A stretch of 64,000 nucleotides of DNA from Pseudomonas wuhanensis. Lineage in GTDB: Bacteria; Pseudomonadota; Gammaproteobacteria; Pseudomonadales; Pseudomonadaceae. The position numbers were made by a program, and so were the translations under genes. Position 1 is the first letter of the stretch. Each line of letters starts with the position of its first letter. Location of the stretch: contig NZ_CP117430.1 of NCBI RefSeq assembly GCF_030687395.1, positions 3,038,001-3,102,000 of the forward strand, given 5' to 3'. Below, piece by piece: positions 25,602-35,717 of this stretch. The notes below the pieces were generated by a model that ran no database searches, was not told the DNA's origin, and worked only from the letters and a program-made list of their open reading frames with translations.

Positions 25602-27131
25602 TTGACGTTAATAAATGAGGCGATTCATAGCGGAGCAAGATCAAAACGTTGGTTAGGCCTAAGCGTGCTGATGCTGCCTGTATTGCTGGTGACAGTTGAC
25701 AATACAGTGCTTGGATTCGCGCTACCAAAAATTGCGGAGGCCCTGCGTCCGAGCGCTAGCCAGCAGTTGTGGATGATCGATGCTTATTCGCTGGTATTGG
25801 CGGGATTGCTGGTGTCGATGGGTAGTCTGGGAGATCGAATCGGTCATCGTAAGTTGTTGTTGGTCGGGTCTTTGGGTTTTGCCATTGTGTCGGTGCTAAC
25901 CGCGTATTCCGATACCGCCACGCAACTGATTGCCGGGCGAGCTTGTATGGGCGTTTTCGGGGCGATGCTAATGCCCTCAACGTTGGCGTTGATACGTTCG
26001 GTGTTCGAGGATCGAGAAGAACGCAGGCTAGCAGTCGCGATCTGGGCAACGACGTTGACGGTCGGCTCGGCACTCGGTCCTTTGGTGGGCGGGGTGTTGC
26101 TGGAATTCTTCAGTTGGGGGTCGATTTTTCTGTTGGCGGTGCCCGTGTTGGTGCCCCTGCTGGTATTGGGGCCATTGTTGTTGCCCGAATCCGAGCGAGA
26201 TGCTTCAGGACCCTTGGATCCGATAAGCATCCTGCAATCGATGGCAGCCCTTGGTGCCATTGTCTATGGCATTAAACACAGCGCCAGTAATGGTATCGAC
26301 TGGATGGCGCTTACAACATTTACAGTAGGCGCAGTTGCGGGCTGGATGTTCGTGCGTCGACAGTTACGTCTGCCAGTGCCGCTGATGGACCTGAGTCTGT
26401 TCCGCAGTGGCACCTTTAGCGGCTCTGTCGCGATCAATTTGATGAGTCTCGCGTTTCTCGTCGGCTTCGTATTCTTTACCACTCAGTTCCTGCAGATCGT
26501 TCTTCAGATGTCGCCCTTGAGTGCTAGCCTCGCGTTGGTCCCTGGTCAGATCATGGCGATCGTAGTGGGGATGGCGGTCGTGCCTGTCGCACAGCGATTA
26601 CCGGTGCATGTGCTGATACCGATTTTGATGGCGTTTGCTGGAGCGGCGTTTTTGCTGGTCGCCAGCATGGGCAGTAGCCTGATCGTTCTAGTGGTGGCTT
26701 TTGCCTTGCTGAACATTGGCGTGGGTGCGATCGCAACGGTGTCCAATGATGTGATTTTGTCAGCCGCACCACCGGCAAAGGCGGGCGCTGCGTCAGCCAT
26801 TAGCGAAACGGCCTATGAGGTGGGTGTGGTTTTGGGGACGACTGTGTTCGGCGGTGTCGTCACCGCCTACTATCGCGGTGCATTGCAGCTTCCGGGGTTT
26901 CTGAGCGAAGTGCAGATGATGCTGGCGAGTGAGACGCTGTCTGGCGCCCATCATGTGGCGGCAGACTTGTCGGGTGACCAGGCAAGGGAATTGATGACGC
27001 AGGCGGGAAGGGCATTCGAAGGTGGGATCGGTTTGGTTTCGTGGGTGACGTTCGGCCTGGCACTCATGGCGATTTTGATTGCTTGGCGCACTCTGCGGAC
27101 ACCGAAAGCGCAATCTGCAGAGGGGCATTGA
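25602..27131 (+). CDS. MFS multidrug exporter, EmrB/QacA (SmvA-like) type
   Basis: The 509-residue inner-membrane protein has about 14 hydrophobic segments, as in the DHA2 branch of the major facilitator superfamily. Motif D1 near the start ([20 protein letters not shown]), motif [15 protein letters not shown] and motif [21 protein letters not shown] are clear. It most resembles SmvA/QacA-type exporters of quaternary cations. TTG 25602 is taken as start because it gives a normal N-terminus and GGGAG lies upstream. It sits between galU and gor with its own promoter and codons less GC-rich than both neighbours, which hints at later arrival. Confidence 0.88.
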   Translation: MTLINEAIHSGARSKRWLGLSVLMLPVLLVTVDNTVLGFALPKIAEALRPSASQQLWMIDAYSLVLAGLLVSMGSLGDRIGHRKLLLVGSLGFAIVSVLTAYSDTATQLIAGRACMGVFGAMLMPSTLALIRSVFEDREERRLAVAIWATTLTVGSALGPLVGGVLLEFFSWGSIFLLAVPVLVPLLVLGPLLLPESERDASGPLDPISILQSMAALGAIVYGIKHSASNGIDWMALTTFTVGAVAGWMFVRRQLRLPVPLMDLSLFRSGTFSGSVAINLMSLAFLVGFVFFTTQFLQIVLQMSPLSASLALVPGQIMAIVVGMAVVPVAQRLPVHVLIPILMAFAGAAFLLVASMGSSLIVLVVAFALLNIGVGAIATVSNDVILSAAPPAKAGAASAISETAYEVGVVLGTTVFGGVVTAYYRGALQLPGFLSEVQMMLASETLSGAHHVAADLSGDQARELMTQAGRAFEGGIGLVSWVTFGLALMAILIAWRTLRTPKAQSAEGH

Positions 27132-27237
27132 TCGAAAGCGAAGGTTGGGCCGCGCATCGCACGGCCCGAGGATTTCAGCGCAATGCTTGCTCAACGGCCG
27201 CCCGCAGGTATGCTGGTGGCCTGCCGAGGAGACAGAA

Positions 27238-28596
27238 ATGGCCTACGATTTTGACCTATATGTGATTGGTGCCGGTTCCGGCGGTGTTCGGGCTGCGCGG
27301 TTTGCGGCCGGTTTTGGCGCGAAAGTCGCGGTGGCCGAGAGCCGCTATCTGGGTGGTACGTGTGTGAACGTCGGCTGCGTGCCGAAAAAATTGCTGGTCT
27401 ACGGCGCGCACTTCGCCGAAGACTTCGAGCAGTCGCAAGGTTTCGGCTGGACTCCGGGTGAGGCGAAGTTCGACTGGGCGACGCTGATCGCCAACAAGGA
27501 TCGCGAGATCAATCGCCTGAACGGCATCTATCGCAACCTGCTGGTCAACAGCGGCGTGACCTTGCATGAAGGTCACGCGAAAATCGTCGATCCGCATACC
27601 GTCGAGTTCGATGGCAAACGCTACACCGCCAAAAACATCCTGATCGCTACCGGTGGCTGGCCGCAGATCCCGGAGATTCCGGGGCAGGAGCACGCGATCA
27701 GTTCCAACCAGGCGTTCTTCCTTAAAGAGCTGCCCAAGCGTGTTCTGGTGGTCGGTGGTGGTTACATTGCGGTGGAGTTTGCCGGGATTTTCCACGGGCT
27801 CGGGGCCGAGACCACGTTGCTGTATCGCGGTGATCTGTTCCTGCGTGGTTTCGACGGTGCGGTGCGCAAACATCTGCAGGAAGAGCTGACCAAGCGCGGC
27901 ATGAACCTGCAATTCAATGCCGACATCGAGCGTATCGACAAGCAAGCCGATGGCAGCCTGAAAGCAACCCTCAAGGATGGGCGCGAGCTGGAGGCGGACT
28001 GCGTGTTCTACGCCACCGGTCGGCGTCCGATGCTCGACAATCTGGGGCTGGAAAACACCGGCGTCAAACTCGACAAGAAAGGCTTTGTCGAGGTCGATGA
28101 GCAGTATCAAACCGCAGAGCCATCGATCCTGGCCCTTGGCGACGTGATCGGTCGGGTACAGCTCACGCCGGTCGCGCTGGCCGAAGGCATGGCCGTGGCG
28201 CGGCGTTTGTTCAAGCCCGAGCAGTATCGCCCGGTGGATTACAAGATGATCCCGACCGCCGTGTTCAGTTTGCCGAACATTGGCACTGTCGGCCTGACCG
28301 AAGAAGAGGCGCGAGAGGCCGGGCACGATGTGGTGATCTTCGAAAGCCGTTTCCGGCCGATGAAGCTGACCCTGACCGAGTGCCAGGAACGCACCTTGAT
28401 GAAGCTGGTGGTGGACGCCAAGACCGACAAGGTCTTGGGCTGCCACATGGTCGGCCCGGATGCCGGTGAGATTGTTCAGGGGTTGGCGATTGCGCTGAAG
28501 GCGGGCGCGACCAAGCGTGATTTCGACGAAACCATCGGCGTGCATCCTACGGCCGCCGAAGAGTTCGTCACCATGCGTACACCGGTCGCGGGTTAA
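27238..28596 (+). CDS. gor: glutathione-disulfide reductase
   Basis: The 452-residue flavoenzyme regenerates reduced glutathione with NADPH in the cytoplasm. It has FAD-binding [16 protein letters not shown], the redox disulfide in [18 protein letters not shown]-binding [13 protein letters not shown], and C-terminal [11 protein letters not shown] bearing the catalytic His. CGAGGAGACAGAA precedes ATG 27238. Its stop overlaps the convergent KfrA-like gene by four bases. Confidence 0.96.
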   Translation: MAYDFDLYVIGAGSGGVRAARFAAGFGAKVAVAESRYLGGTCVNVGCVPKKLLVYGAHFAEDFEQSQGFGWTPGEAKFDWATLIANKDREINRLNGIYRNLLVNSGVTLHEGHAKIVDPHTVEFDGKRYTAKNILIATGGWPQIPEIPGQEHAISSNQAFFLKELPKRVLVVGGGYIAVEFAGIFHGLGAETTLLYRGDLFLRGFDGAVRKHLQEELTKRGMNLQFNADIERIDKQADGSLKATLKDGRELEADCVFYATGRRPMLDNLGLENTGVKLDKKGFVEVDEQYQTAEPSILALGDVIGRVQLTPVALAEGMAVARRLFKPEQYRPVDYKMIPTAVFSLPNIGTVGLTEEEAREAGHDVVIFESRFRPMKLTLTECQERTLMKLVVDAKTDKVLGCHMVGPDAGEIVQGLAIALKAGATKRDFDETIGVHPTAAEEFVTMRTPVAG

Positions 28597-29612
28597 TCGT
28601 CCTTACGCGAGGCTGATGGGGCTGGCGCTGTCGCAACGACAGCGCCCAGGCGCGCGCTTTCATCCAGGCTTGCCTGCAACTTGATCAGTTCAACTTCCAA
28701 CGCTTTGTTGATGTGCGACTGTTCGTCGATGTTCTGCTTGAGTGACTGGCTTTCCAGCATGGCAATGCGCAAGCGTTCCTGGAGGAGGGTGCGCTCGCTG
28801 TCGATGCGGTTGACCTGTTCCAGCAGTTGATCCTGTCGGCTGTTGGTGTGCTTGAGTTGCTCTTGCGACAGGCTCAGTTCCCGCAGCGTTCCGCGGTTTT
28901 CCGTCAGTAAACGCTCGTTGTCGCGATGCAGTTGGGTGATTTCATCTTGGCGAACCAGTGCGCTTTGCTGCGCCTGACGCAACTCCATCTGAATCTGCTG
29001 CACCTGGCCTTCGTGGCGGCGCTGCTCCTGCTCGCGTTGGTCTTTGACGGCGTTGCGGTAGTGTTCCAGTGCCTCGCGAGCGTGCAGGTGCTTTTCTTCC
29101 AGCGAGCGGATCTGCTCGTCCTTGTCCTGCAAGCGTAATTCGAAATCTGCCAACGCCTGATTCAGTCCGGCGTTGCGGGTTTGCTCTGTTTGCAGCATGG
29201 AGCGAGTGTCATGCAACTCTGCAGATTCCTGGGTCAGCGCCAGGCTTTGAATTTCGTATTGCTGGTGCAATTCGGTATTGGCCTCGCGGGCCTCGTGCAG
29301 TTGGGTTTCCAGCTCTTTTCGTTGTTGCTCGAACTGTGCGCGTGCCTGGTCGATAGGCTCTTGCGCCTGTTCTTTCAGGCGTTGCGCCAGCCGCGCCACT
29401 AGGGCTGAAAGCTCATCATCGATCGGTTCGCAAGGTGCTTGCGCAGGTTCGGCGCCGTCATCGAGTTCCTTCAGATAGCGATGGATTGTGGTTTTTGAGC
29501 CGGTATTGCCCATCTCGATCCGCACCGCGTCGATACTCGGGTGTTCGCCCCGGGCGAGGATTGCTGAGCGTGCCGCCTGCACCAGTGCCTTGTTTACGCC
29601 GCCACGTGCCAT
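28593..29612 (-). CDS. KfrA-like DNA-binding coiled-coil protein
   Basis: The 339-residue protein starts with a KfrA-type DNA-binding domain (about 1-60: [20 protein letters not shown], then [13 protein letters not shown] helix-turn-helix). The rest, about 80-320, is a long glutamine- and glutamate-rich coiled coil ([20 protein letters not shown] and similar). This layout is that of plasmid KfrA, a repressor and nucleoid-like filament protein. It is divergent from a tyrosine recombinase gene, and a palindrome lies in the region between. A role in regulating the recombinase or in local DNA organisation is inferred. Confidence 0.88.
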   Translation of the reverse strand: MARGGVNKALVQAARSAILARGEHPSIDAVRIEMGNTGSKTTIHRYLKELDDGAEPAQAPCEPIDDELSALVARLAQRLKEQAQEPIDQARAQFEQQRKELETQLHEAREANTELHQQYEIQSLALTQESAELHDTRSMLQTEQTRNAGLNQALADFELRLQDKDEQIRSLEEKHLHAREALEHYRNAVKDQREQEQRRHEGQVQQIQMELRQAQQSALVRQDEITQLHRDNERLLTENRGTLRELSLSQEQLKHTNSRQDQLLEQVNRIDSERTLLQERLRIAMLESQSLKQNIDEQSHINKALEVELIKLQASLDESARLGAVVATAPAPSASRKDD

Positions 29613-29635
29613 GTGTTCTCCTACGATTTGATACT

Positions 29636-29649
29636 GTGGTACGTACCAC
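29636..29649. promoter_or_regulatory. palindromic operator candidate between kfrA-like and recombinase genes
   Basis: GTGGTACGTACCAC is a perfect 14-base palindrome, 24 bases upstream of the KfrA-like start; GTACCATGATAC nearby repeats half of it. Autoregulation by the KfrA-like protein would fit the position. Confidence 0.5.
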
Positions 29650-29789
29650 TAATATACGCAATGTACCATGATACGGATAAAGTTAGAATCATGTGATTTA
29701 TCATACGGGATATACTGGTATTACCCCGTGTGATGCGCTGTAATCCGGGTTTCACCCGCCACAGCGGTACGTTTTCGAGAACCGAGCCC

Positions 29790-30728
29790 ATGACCGAGCT
29801 GGATCGCTACCTGCAAGCCGCCACACGCGACAACACCCGTCGCAGCTATCGCGCGGCCATCGAGCATTTCGAAGTCAGTTGGGGCGGGTTCCTGCCGGCG
29901 ACCGGCGATAGCGTGGCGCGCTATCTCGTGGCCCACGCAGGCGTACTGTCGATTAACACCTTGAAGTTGCGTTTGTCCGCGTTGGCGCAGTGGCACAACA
30001 GTCAGGGGTTCGCTGATCCCACCAAGGCGCCCGTAGTGCGCAAAGTGTTCAAGGGCATTCGCGCGCTGCACCCGGCGCAGGAGAAACAGGCCGAGCCGTT
30101 GCAGCTTCAGCATCTGGAGCAAGTGGTGGCCTGGCTGGAGCAGGAGGCGCAAACCGCCAAGGCGCAGGGCGATCAGCCGGGATTGCTGCGGGCCAGGCGC
30201 GACACGGCGTTGATCCTGCTGGGCTTCTGGCGTGGTTTCCGCAGCGATGAGTTGTGCCGGGTACAGATTGAACATGTGCGGGCCAGCGCCGGCTCAGGCA
30301 TCACCCTCTACTTGCCTCGCAGCAAGAGCGATCGCGAAAACCTCGGCCAGACGTACCAGACGCCAGCCTTGCAGCGCCTGTGTCCGGTGCAGGCCTATAT
30401 CGAATGGATCACTGAAGCGGCGTTGGTCCGCGGGCCGGTGTTCCGGGGTATCGATCGCTGGGGCCATTTGAGCGAGGAGGGCTTGCACGCCAATAGTGTG
30501 ATCCCGTTGTTGCGCCAGGCCTTGGAGCGCGCCGGCATTCCGGCCGAGCACTACACCAGTCACTCCTTGCGGCGTGGCTTTGCGACCTGGGCTCATCAGA
30601 GCGGTTGGGATTTGAAGTCGTTGATGAATTACGTGGGCTGGAAGGATATGAAGTCCGCCATGCGCTATGTTGAAGCCAGCCCGTTTCTCGGTATGACCCG
30701 AATCGCTGAAAAGCCGTTGGCGCCGTAG
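29790..30728 (+). CDS. tyrosine recombinase / site-specific integrase
   Basis: The 312-residue protein has an N-terminal SAM-like core-binding domain (about 1-90) and a catalytic domain with the family residues in order: Arg in WRGFRSDEL, Lys in LPRSKSDREN, H-x-x-R in SHSLRRGFAT, Trp in place of the second His in YVGWKDMKSAM, and the nucleophile in AMRYVEAS. ATG 29790 is preceded by GAGAACCGAGCCC. No element ends or cargo are visible, and the genes on both sides are core. It therefore looks like a resident chromosomal recombinase paired with the KfrA-like gene rather than a phage integrase. Confidence 0.9.
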   Translation: MTELDRYLQAATRDNTRRSYRAAIEHFEVSWGGFLPATGDSVARYLVAHAGVLSINTLKLRLSALAQWHNSQGFADPTKAPVVRKVFKGIRALHPAQEKQAEPLQLQHLEQVVAWLEQEAQTAKAQGDQPGLLRARRDTALILLGFWRGFRSDELCRVQIEHVRASAGSGITLYLPRSKSDRENLGQTYQTPALQRLCPVQAYIEWITEAALVRGPVFRGIDRWGHLSEEGLHANSVIPLLRQALERAGIPAEHYTSHSLRRGFATWAHQSGWDLKSLMNYVGWKDMKSAMRYVEASPFLGMTRIAEKPLAP

Positions 30729-30866
30729 ATCACGTTTTCTTCTATTAATACTGTCGGTTAATAGCGAAAACCAATCAGCAGCATCAGGTTTGCCAATGAG
30801 CCAGCCGGCGATCGACTGGGTAGGATTCACCCCATCAACTTCTTAACCCCTGACGGAGAGTCATCG

Positions 30867-31430
30867 ATGCCTATCATCAACAGCCAAGTTAAACCGTTCA
30901 AAGCTGACGCCTTCAAAAATGGCGACTTCGTAAAAGTGTCGGACGCTGACCTGAAAGGCAAGTGGTCTGTCGTGTTCTTCTACCCAGCTGACTTCACCTT
31001 CGTTTGCCCGACCGAACTGGAAGACCTGGCTGACAACTACGCCGAGTTCCAGAAGCTGGGCGTCGAAATCTACAGCGTTTCCACCGATACCCACTTTGCC
31101 CACGCTGCCTGGCACAACACTTCGCCAGCCATCGGCAAAATCCAGTACACCATGATCGGCGACCCGACTCACGCTATCTCCCGCAACTTCGATGTGCTGA
31201 TCGAAGAAGCGGGTCTGGCTGACCGTGGCACCTTCGTGATCAACCCGGAAGGCCAGATCAAAATCGTTGAACTCAACGACGGCGGTGTAGGTCGTGACGC
31301 TTCCGAGCTGCTGCGCAAAATCAAGGCTGCTCAGTACGTTGCTGCTCACCCAGGCCAGGTTTGCCCAGCCAAGTGGAAAGAAGGCGAGGCCACTCTGGCT
31401 CCGTCCCTGGACCTGGTCGGCAAGATCTAA
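30867..31430 (+). CDS. ahpC: alkyl hydroperoxide reductase, peroxiredoxin subunit
   Basis: The 187-residue typical 2-Cys peroxiredoxin reduces hydrogen peroxide and organic peroxides. The peroxidatic cysteine is in [14 protein letters not shown] and the resolving cysteine in [10 protein letters not shown]; the C-terminal tail that locks on the partner subunit is present. GGAGAGTCATCG precedes ATG 30867. AhpF follows on the same strand beyond a terminator, so ahpC can be made in excess. An OxyR site is expected but none is clear. Confidence 0.97.
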   Translation: MPIINSQVKPFKADAFKNGDFVKVSDADLKGKWSVVFFYPADFTFVCPTELEDLADNYAEFQKLGVEIYSVSTDTHFAHAAWHNTSPAIGKIQYTMIGDPTHAISRNFDVLIEEAGLADRGTFVINPEGQIKIVELNDGGVGRDASELLRKIKAAQYVAAHPGQVCPAKWKEGEATLAPSLDLVGKI

Positions 31431-31496
31431 GTCTGTGACGCGCTTCATCAGGGCGGCACTCCGCACCTCCTAAGTAAGCTGCACCGCCCTCAAAAA

Positions 31497-31530
31497 ACGC
31501 CCGGGCGAGATTCGCTCGGGCGTTTTTTTT
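31497..31530 (+). terminator. intrinsic terminator between ahpC and ahpF
   Basis: ACGCCCGGGCGA and TCGCTCGGGCGT form a stem with one mismatch, followed by TTTTTTTT. Partial read-through could set the ahpC to ahpF ratio. A shorter GGGCGG...CCGCCC inverted repeat lies just upstream. Confidence 0.85.
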
Positions 31531-31566
31531 CGACTTCTTTTTATCAAATACATGGAAATCGCCCGT

Positions 31567-33129
31567 ATGTTGGACGCCAATCTTAAAGCCCAGTTGAAAT
31601 CGTACCTGGAACGGGTCACCCAGCCGATCGAGATCGTTGCCTCCCTCGACGACGGTGCGAAATCCCAGGAAATGCTCGCATTACTCAAAGACGTTGCCAG
31701 TCTTTCCACCCAGATTACGTTGCTCGACAACGGTAACGATGCGCGTAAACCATCGTTCTCGATCAACCGCCCAGGCGCCGATATCAGCCTGCGTTTTGCC
31801 GGCATCCCGATGGGCCACGAATTCACTTCGCTGGTGCTGGCCCTGCTGCAAGTCGGTGGCCACCCTTCGAAGGCCAGTATCGAAGTGATCGAACAGATCC
31901 GCTCGCTCAAAGGCGAGTTCAACTTCGAGACTTACTTCTCGCTGTCGTGCCAGAACTGCCCGGACGTGGTCCAGGCCTTGAACCTGATGGCTGTGCTGAA
32001 CCCGAACATTCGCCACGTCGCCATAGACGGCGCGCTGTTTCAGGCTGAAGTCGACGAGCGCCAGATCATGGCCGTCCCAAGCATTTACCTGAACGGCGTT
32101 AACTTCGGCCAGGGCCGCATGGGTCTGGAAGAAATGCTCGCCAAGATCGACACCAGTGGCATCGAGCGTCAGGCCGAGAAAATCAGCGCCAAAGAAGCCT
32201 TTGACGTGCTGGTCGTCGGCGGTGGCCCGGCCGGTGCTTCGGCGGCGATCTACGCTGCTCGTAAAGGCATTCGCACCGGTGTGGCGGCGGAACGTTTTGG
32301 TGGTCAGGTGCTCGACACCATGGCCATCGAGAACTTCATCTCGGTGCAGGAAACCGAAGGGCCGAAACTGGCCGTGGCGCTTGAAGAACACGTCAAGCAG
32401 TACGACGTGGACATCATGAACCTGCAACGCGCCGACAAACTGGTACCGGGTAAAAATGGCGAACTGCACGAAATCCATTTCGCCAGCGGCGCCTCCTTGA
32501 AAGCCAGGACCGTAATTTTGGCGACCGGTGCCCGGTGGCGTGAAATGAACGTTCCCGGTGAGCAGCAATACCGCAACAAAGGCGTGGCGTACTGCCCGCA
32601 CTGTGACGGTCCTCTGTTCAAAGGCAAGCGTGTGGCGGTGATCGGCGGCGGTAACTCCGGCGTCGAAGCGGCTATCGACCTGGCCGGTATCGTGTCTCAC
32701 GTGACCCTGTTGGAGTTCGACGTACAACTGCGCGCCGATGCGGTGTTGCAGCGCAAGTTGCACAGCCTGCCGAACGTTACGGTGATCACCAGTGCGCAAA
32801 CCACTGAAGTGACCGGCGATGGCCAAAAGGTCAACGGCCTGCGCTACAAGGATCGCCAGTCGGACGAATTGCGCACGGTCGAGCTGGAAGGGATCTTCGT
32901 GCAGATCGGTCTGTTGCCTAACACCGATTGGCTCAAAGGCACCATCGAGCTGTCGCCGCGCGGCGAGATCATCGTCGATGCCCGCGGTGAAACGTCGATG
33001 CCTGGCGTGTTCGCGGCCGGTGACGTGACCACCGTGCCGTACAAGCAGATCGTGATTGCGGTAGGCGAGGGCGCCAAGGCTTCCCTGAGCGCATTCGATC
33101 ATTTGATCCGTACCTCGGCACCGGCATAA
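31567..33129 (+). CDS. ahpF: alkyl hydroperoxide reductase, flavoprotein subunit
   Basis: The 520-residue NADH:peroxiredoxin reductase recycles AhpC. The N-terminal domain (1-200) is a tandem thioredoxin fold with disulfide LSCQNCPD. The rest is thioredoxin-reductase-like: FAD site [24 protein letters not shown] site [18 protein letters not shown], and the second disulfide [11 protein letters not shown] 31567 ([10 protein letters not shown]) matches the E. coli AhpF start; an in-frame ATG at 31552 would add five residues. A terminator follows the stop. Confidence 0.96.
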   Translation: MLDANLKAQLKSYLERVTQPIEIVASLDDGAKSQEMLALLKDVASLSTQITLLDNGNDARKPSFSINRPGADISLRFAGIPMGHEFTSLVLALLQVGGHPSKASIEVIEQIRSLKGEFNFETYFSLSCQNCPDVVQALNLMAVLNPNIRHVAIDGALFQAEVDERQIMAVPSIYLNGVNFGQGRMGLEEMLAKIDTSGIERQAEKISAKEAFDVLVVGGGPAGASAAIYAARKGIRTGVAAERFGGQVLDTMAIENFISVQETEGPKLAVALEEHVKQYDVDIMNLQRADKLVPGKNGELHEIHFASGASLKARTVILATGARWREMNVPGEQQYRNKGVAYCPHCDGPLFKGKRVAVIGGGNSGVEAAIDLAGIVSHVTLLEFDVQLRADAVLQRKLHSLPNVTVITSAQTTEVTGDGQKVNGLRYKDRQSDELRTVELEGIFVQIGLLPNTDWLKGTIELSPRGEIIVDARGETSMPGVFAAGDVTTVPYKQIVIAVGEGAKASLSAFDHLIRTSAPA

Positions 33130-33148
33130 ACGCTGACGCTGAAAACAC

Positions 33149-33177
33149 AAAACCCCGTGAGTGATCATGGGGTTTTT
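33149..33177 (+). terminator. intrinsic terminator of ahpF
   Basis: AAAACCCC...TGA and TCA...GGGGTTTT form the stem, followed by TTTTTGTG. Confidence 0.85.
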
Positions 33178-33189
33178 TGTGTCTTGCAC

Positions 33190-33299
33190 TGATCGTTCCC
33201 TCGCTCTGCGTGGGAATGCAGCCCGGGACGCTCCGCGTCCCAAAAGCGTGACGCAGAGCGTCACAGGAGGCGTTACCACGCAGAGCGTGGGAACGATCA
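33190..33299. repeat. second palindromic repeat family, copy 1
   Basis: The element begins TGATCGTTCCC.CGCTCTGCGTGG and ends in its inverse GTGGGAACGATCA, with an inner GACGCTCCGCGTC and GACGCAGAGCGTC. A relative lies at 44116-44228. It differs from the GTGGGAGCGGGCTTGCC family and is a common intergenic repeat of this genus in my experience. Confidence 0.8.
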
Positions 33300-33313
33300 A
33301 GGCTGCGATTTTT

Positions 33314-33835
33314 TTACATCGGTGCAGGCTGAATAATTTCGACCCAGTAACCATCCGGATCCTTGATGAAGGCCAGGCTCTTCATGCGACCGTCGTTCAG
33401 GCGTTTCTGGAAATCGCAGCCCAGCGCTTCGAAGCGTTCGCACGCCGCGCGAATATCTGGCACCGAAATGCAGATATGGCCGAAGCCGCGTGGGTCGGTG
33501 TTGCCATTGTGGTAGGCGAATTCGGTGTCGTTCTCGGTACCGTGGTTGTGAGTCAGTTCGAGAATGCCGGGGATCGATTTCATCCACTCGGTGCGAGCCG
33601 CGGCATCGGCCGGGATCTGGTTTTTATCGACCAGCGCCAGGAAATACAAGCTGAACTCGGCTTCCGGAAAATCGCGTTTTTCCACCAGCGAGAACCCCAG
33701 GACGCGGGTGTAGAAATCCAGCGACTGGGTGATGTCCTTGACCCGCAACATGGTGTGGTTGAAAACGAACTTCTGGGTGGCGGTGTCGGGTTGGGCGGTC
33801 ACACCTGGAAATGTATTGAGTTCGTGCAGGCTCAT
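33314..33835 (-). CDS. gloA: lactoylglutathione lyase (glyoxalase I)
   Basis: The 173-residue metalloenzyme converts the methylglyoxal-glutathione hemithioacetal to S-lactoylglutathione. The metal-binding positions of the family are visible in FNHTMLRVKD, LELTHNHGTE, FGHICISVPD and YWVEIIQP. The long form with an N-terminal extension of about 20 residues resembles the plant and Pseudomonas GloA class that is usually zinc dependent. Start 33835 gives this N-terminus. It ends directly beside a palindromic repeat. Confidence 0.93.
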   Translation of the reverse strand: MSLHELNTFPGVTAQPDTATQKFVFNHTMLRVKDITQSLDFYTRVLGFSLVEKRDFPEAEFSLYFLALVDKNQIPADAAARTEWMKSIPGILELTHNHGTENDTEFAYHNGNTDPRGFGHICISVPDIRAACERFEALGCDFQKRLNDGRMKSLAFIKDPDGYWVEIIQPAPM

Positions 33836-33976
33836 GGGCCCTCCGGAAATAAGTGGGGCTAAGTATGTTCTCAATGATACGCAAGGGCTCCGGCATCGCC
33901 AAACCAAAACCGCAGGCTTGCCTGACAGCCGGGTGAGGCTCAGACTTTACGGCTCAATTTGTGAGTGTTCATTGCA

Positions 33977-34501
33977 ATGACCCGATTCTGTCAATTGATG
34001 TTCGTCCTGATGTGTCTGCTTTCAGGTGTTACCCCCGCTCATGCAGAGGCTCCGGTAGTGACCTGGCCAAGTGGATGGACCGTCGAGGTCATTCCGCAAG
34101 ACGAAGTCAAACCGCAGGTTTCCCGGCAACGCGCGGTAAAAAACGATCAGGAAGGTACACCGGTGATGGTGATGGAGTTGACCATGACTCAAGTGGAAAG
34201 TGGTCACCAGGTGAATCTGGAAGGCGTGCTGCTGGAAATGCGCAAGTCGGTGCAAAAGGATTTTTTCGAGGGTGGGTATCAGAGCGTTTGCACTAAAATT
34301 CACCCGACTACCTTGAGCCGATTATCGGCGCTGGAAACTACCTGCACGATTACGCAGAACGGTCGACATGTGCTGTCTCAAACATTGGTCGCTGCGGTAG
34401 ACGCCGATAACGCCTATGTTCTTTCCTATGCGGGACAGGCCGAGGTTTATAAGGCAAGTCAGGACGACATAGCGGCGGCTCGAAACAGCTTGAAACTTTA
34501 G
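33977..34501 (+). CDS. DUF4946-type secreted protein
   Basis: The 174-residue product has a signal peptide (MTRFCQLMFVLMCLLSGVTP then AHAEAP, cleavage after AHA). The mature VVTWPSGWTVEVIPQDEVKP and TCTITQNGRHVLSQTLVAAV segments agree with DUF4946 proteins, which occur mainly in Pseudomonas. It is predicted periplasmic with a disulfide (VCTK ... TTCT). ATG 33977 is more likely than GTG 33965. It is divergent from gloA. Function unknown. Confidence 0.75.
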   Translation: MTRFCQLMFVLMCLLSGVTPAHAEAPVVTWPSGWTVEVIPQDEVKPQVSRQRAVKNDQEGTPVMVMELTMTQVESGHQVNLEGVLLEMRKSVQKDFFEGGYQSVCTKIHPTTLSRLSALETTCTITQNGRHVLSQTLVAAVDADNAYVLSYAGQAEVYKASQDDIAAARNSLKL

Positions 34502-34632
34502 TTTAAGGTTTGCGTATCAGTAGATTTCAGCGTGTTCGGCATTTTTTAGATAGCCAAAGGGATTAAGCATAAAGTGGGTCGGTATATAACGAGTTGATCG
34601 GCGACTATCGTTGCATTTAGACACCATCCATG

Positions 34633-34662
34633 AAAAAGCCCTGCATAGGCAGGGCTTTTTTT
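34633..34662. terminator. bidirectional terminator between DUF4946 and mvaT-family genes
   Basis: AAAAAGCCCTGC and GCAGGGCTTTTTTT form an 8-12 pair stem usable on both strands. It serves the convergent genes on either side. Confidence 0.88.
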
Positions 34663-34676
34663 ATGATCGCGAGTGC

Positions 34677-35042
34677 TTAGCCACGCAGCCAGGAATCAAC
34701 GGTGGCAGCACCGTATTGTTCCTTCCAGGCTTTCAGGCCGCGGTGGTTGCCACCCTTGGTTTCAATCAGTTCACCGGTGTGCGGGTTCTGATAGACCTTG
34801 ACCACGCGAGCGCGGCGGGTTTTAGGCGCTGTTGCCTGCTGCAGGCCGGATTTCGCCGGGTTCGGATCGAGGATGGCGATGATGTCGCGCAAGCTCTTGC
34901 CGTAGGTTTTCATCAGCCCCTGGAGCTTTTCTTCGAATTCGATTTCTTTCTTGAGCCCGGCATCGTTCTTCAGCGATTCCAACTGCTTGAGCTGTTCTTG
35001 AAGGGCCTTTTCAGCTGCACGGAATTCAGCGAGTCTGGACAA
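34677..35042 (-). CDS. MvaT/MvaU-family H-NS-like xenogeneic silencer
   Basis: The 121-residue protein is an H-NS functional analogue of Pseudomonas. It begins MSRLAEFRAAEKALQEQLKQ, a helical oligomerisation region of about 60 residues. The C-terminal DNA-binding half has KTRRARVVKVYQNPHTGELI, ETKGGNHRGLKAWKEQYG. The sequence is closer to MvaU/MvaV than to MvaT. The start is TTG at 35042, with GGAGTAAAGATA upstream; no ATG gives the conserved N-terminus. It silences AT-rich acquired DNA, which makes the low-GC region at 57-64 kb a natural target. Confidence 0.93.
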   Translation of the reverse strand: MSRLAEFRAAEKALQEQLKQLESLKNDAGLKKEIEFEEKLQGLMKTYGKSLRDIIAILDPNPAKSGLQQATAPKTRRARVVKVYQNPHTGELIETKGGNHRGLKAWKEQYGAATVDSWLRG

Positions 35043-35289
35043 TATCTTTACTCCAATAGTGTGTTTGGCTGATACCAACCGCAAACAAAGCTATAAGCCA
35101 AGAGCCTTGAAGCGACTCGGTGATAATGGCTCACCTGCGAGTTCTGCACAGGTATGAAAAATTGTAGTAGTTAATTGGCCAAGAGTAAATCCTGACTTTT
35201 TCTTCATGTAACGAGAGTAGTCTTTTGATTCAATCTGGTGCGTATCGATCATGATCTCGGTGCTTAAAGTGGTTAGTTAATGATCACTT

Positions 35290-35690
35290 AATGCTCTAAT
35301 GAAATCGGCACCGGGCATCGGCCGGCCAAACAGATAACCTTACAGGAAGTTCACGCCGTGGGCCGTCAGATAGTCACTTTGTTCCGTAGTTTCCACACCT
35401 TCGGCGACGATACCCAGGTCGAGTTTGGCCGAGAGCTCGATGATGCTGTCCAGAATGTGCCGGGAGAGGCGTCGACACCGATCATGGCGACAAAGCTCTG
35501 GTCGATTTTCAGGAAGTTCAGCTCCAGTACCAGGTTGATGCTACCCGGGGCGAAAACGCTGAGGAACTCACGACAGTCCTCGACCAGCTCCAGATCCCGG
35601 CAGTGACTGGCGGTGATGTTGATGCCAATGTGAAACGGCCGCTCTCAAAGGCTGGCAGGACGATGTGCCTCCTTAAAGAGTTCAGCCATG
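35290..35690 (-). pseudogene. remnant of an EAL-domain cyclic-di-GMP phosphodiesterase
   Basis: On the minus strand one frame reads HIGINITASHCRDLELVEDC then LVLELNFLKIDQSFVAMIG. The about 50 residues that normally lie between the ELTE motif and the LKIDQSFV strand, including DDFGTG, are missing. After GVDA the frame shifts to one giving LGIVAEGVETTEQSDYLTAH, and a TAA replaces the Gln codon before GYLFGRPMPGADF. Catalytic motifs are thus lost and the gene cannot make an active enzyme. The N-terminal sensor is absent. The 250 bases between it and the mvaT-family gene hold no other ORF. Confidence 0.85.
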
Positions 35691-35717
35691 ATAGTTGGCT
35701 GACAGCACTTACGCTGT

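Noticed and set aside
30729..30866. OxyR binding site before ahpC
   Set aside because: Only one good ATAG-type element (TTAATAG then CAAT) could be found; the four-element spacing does not fit.
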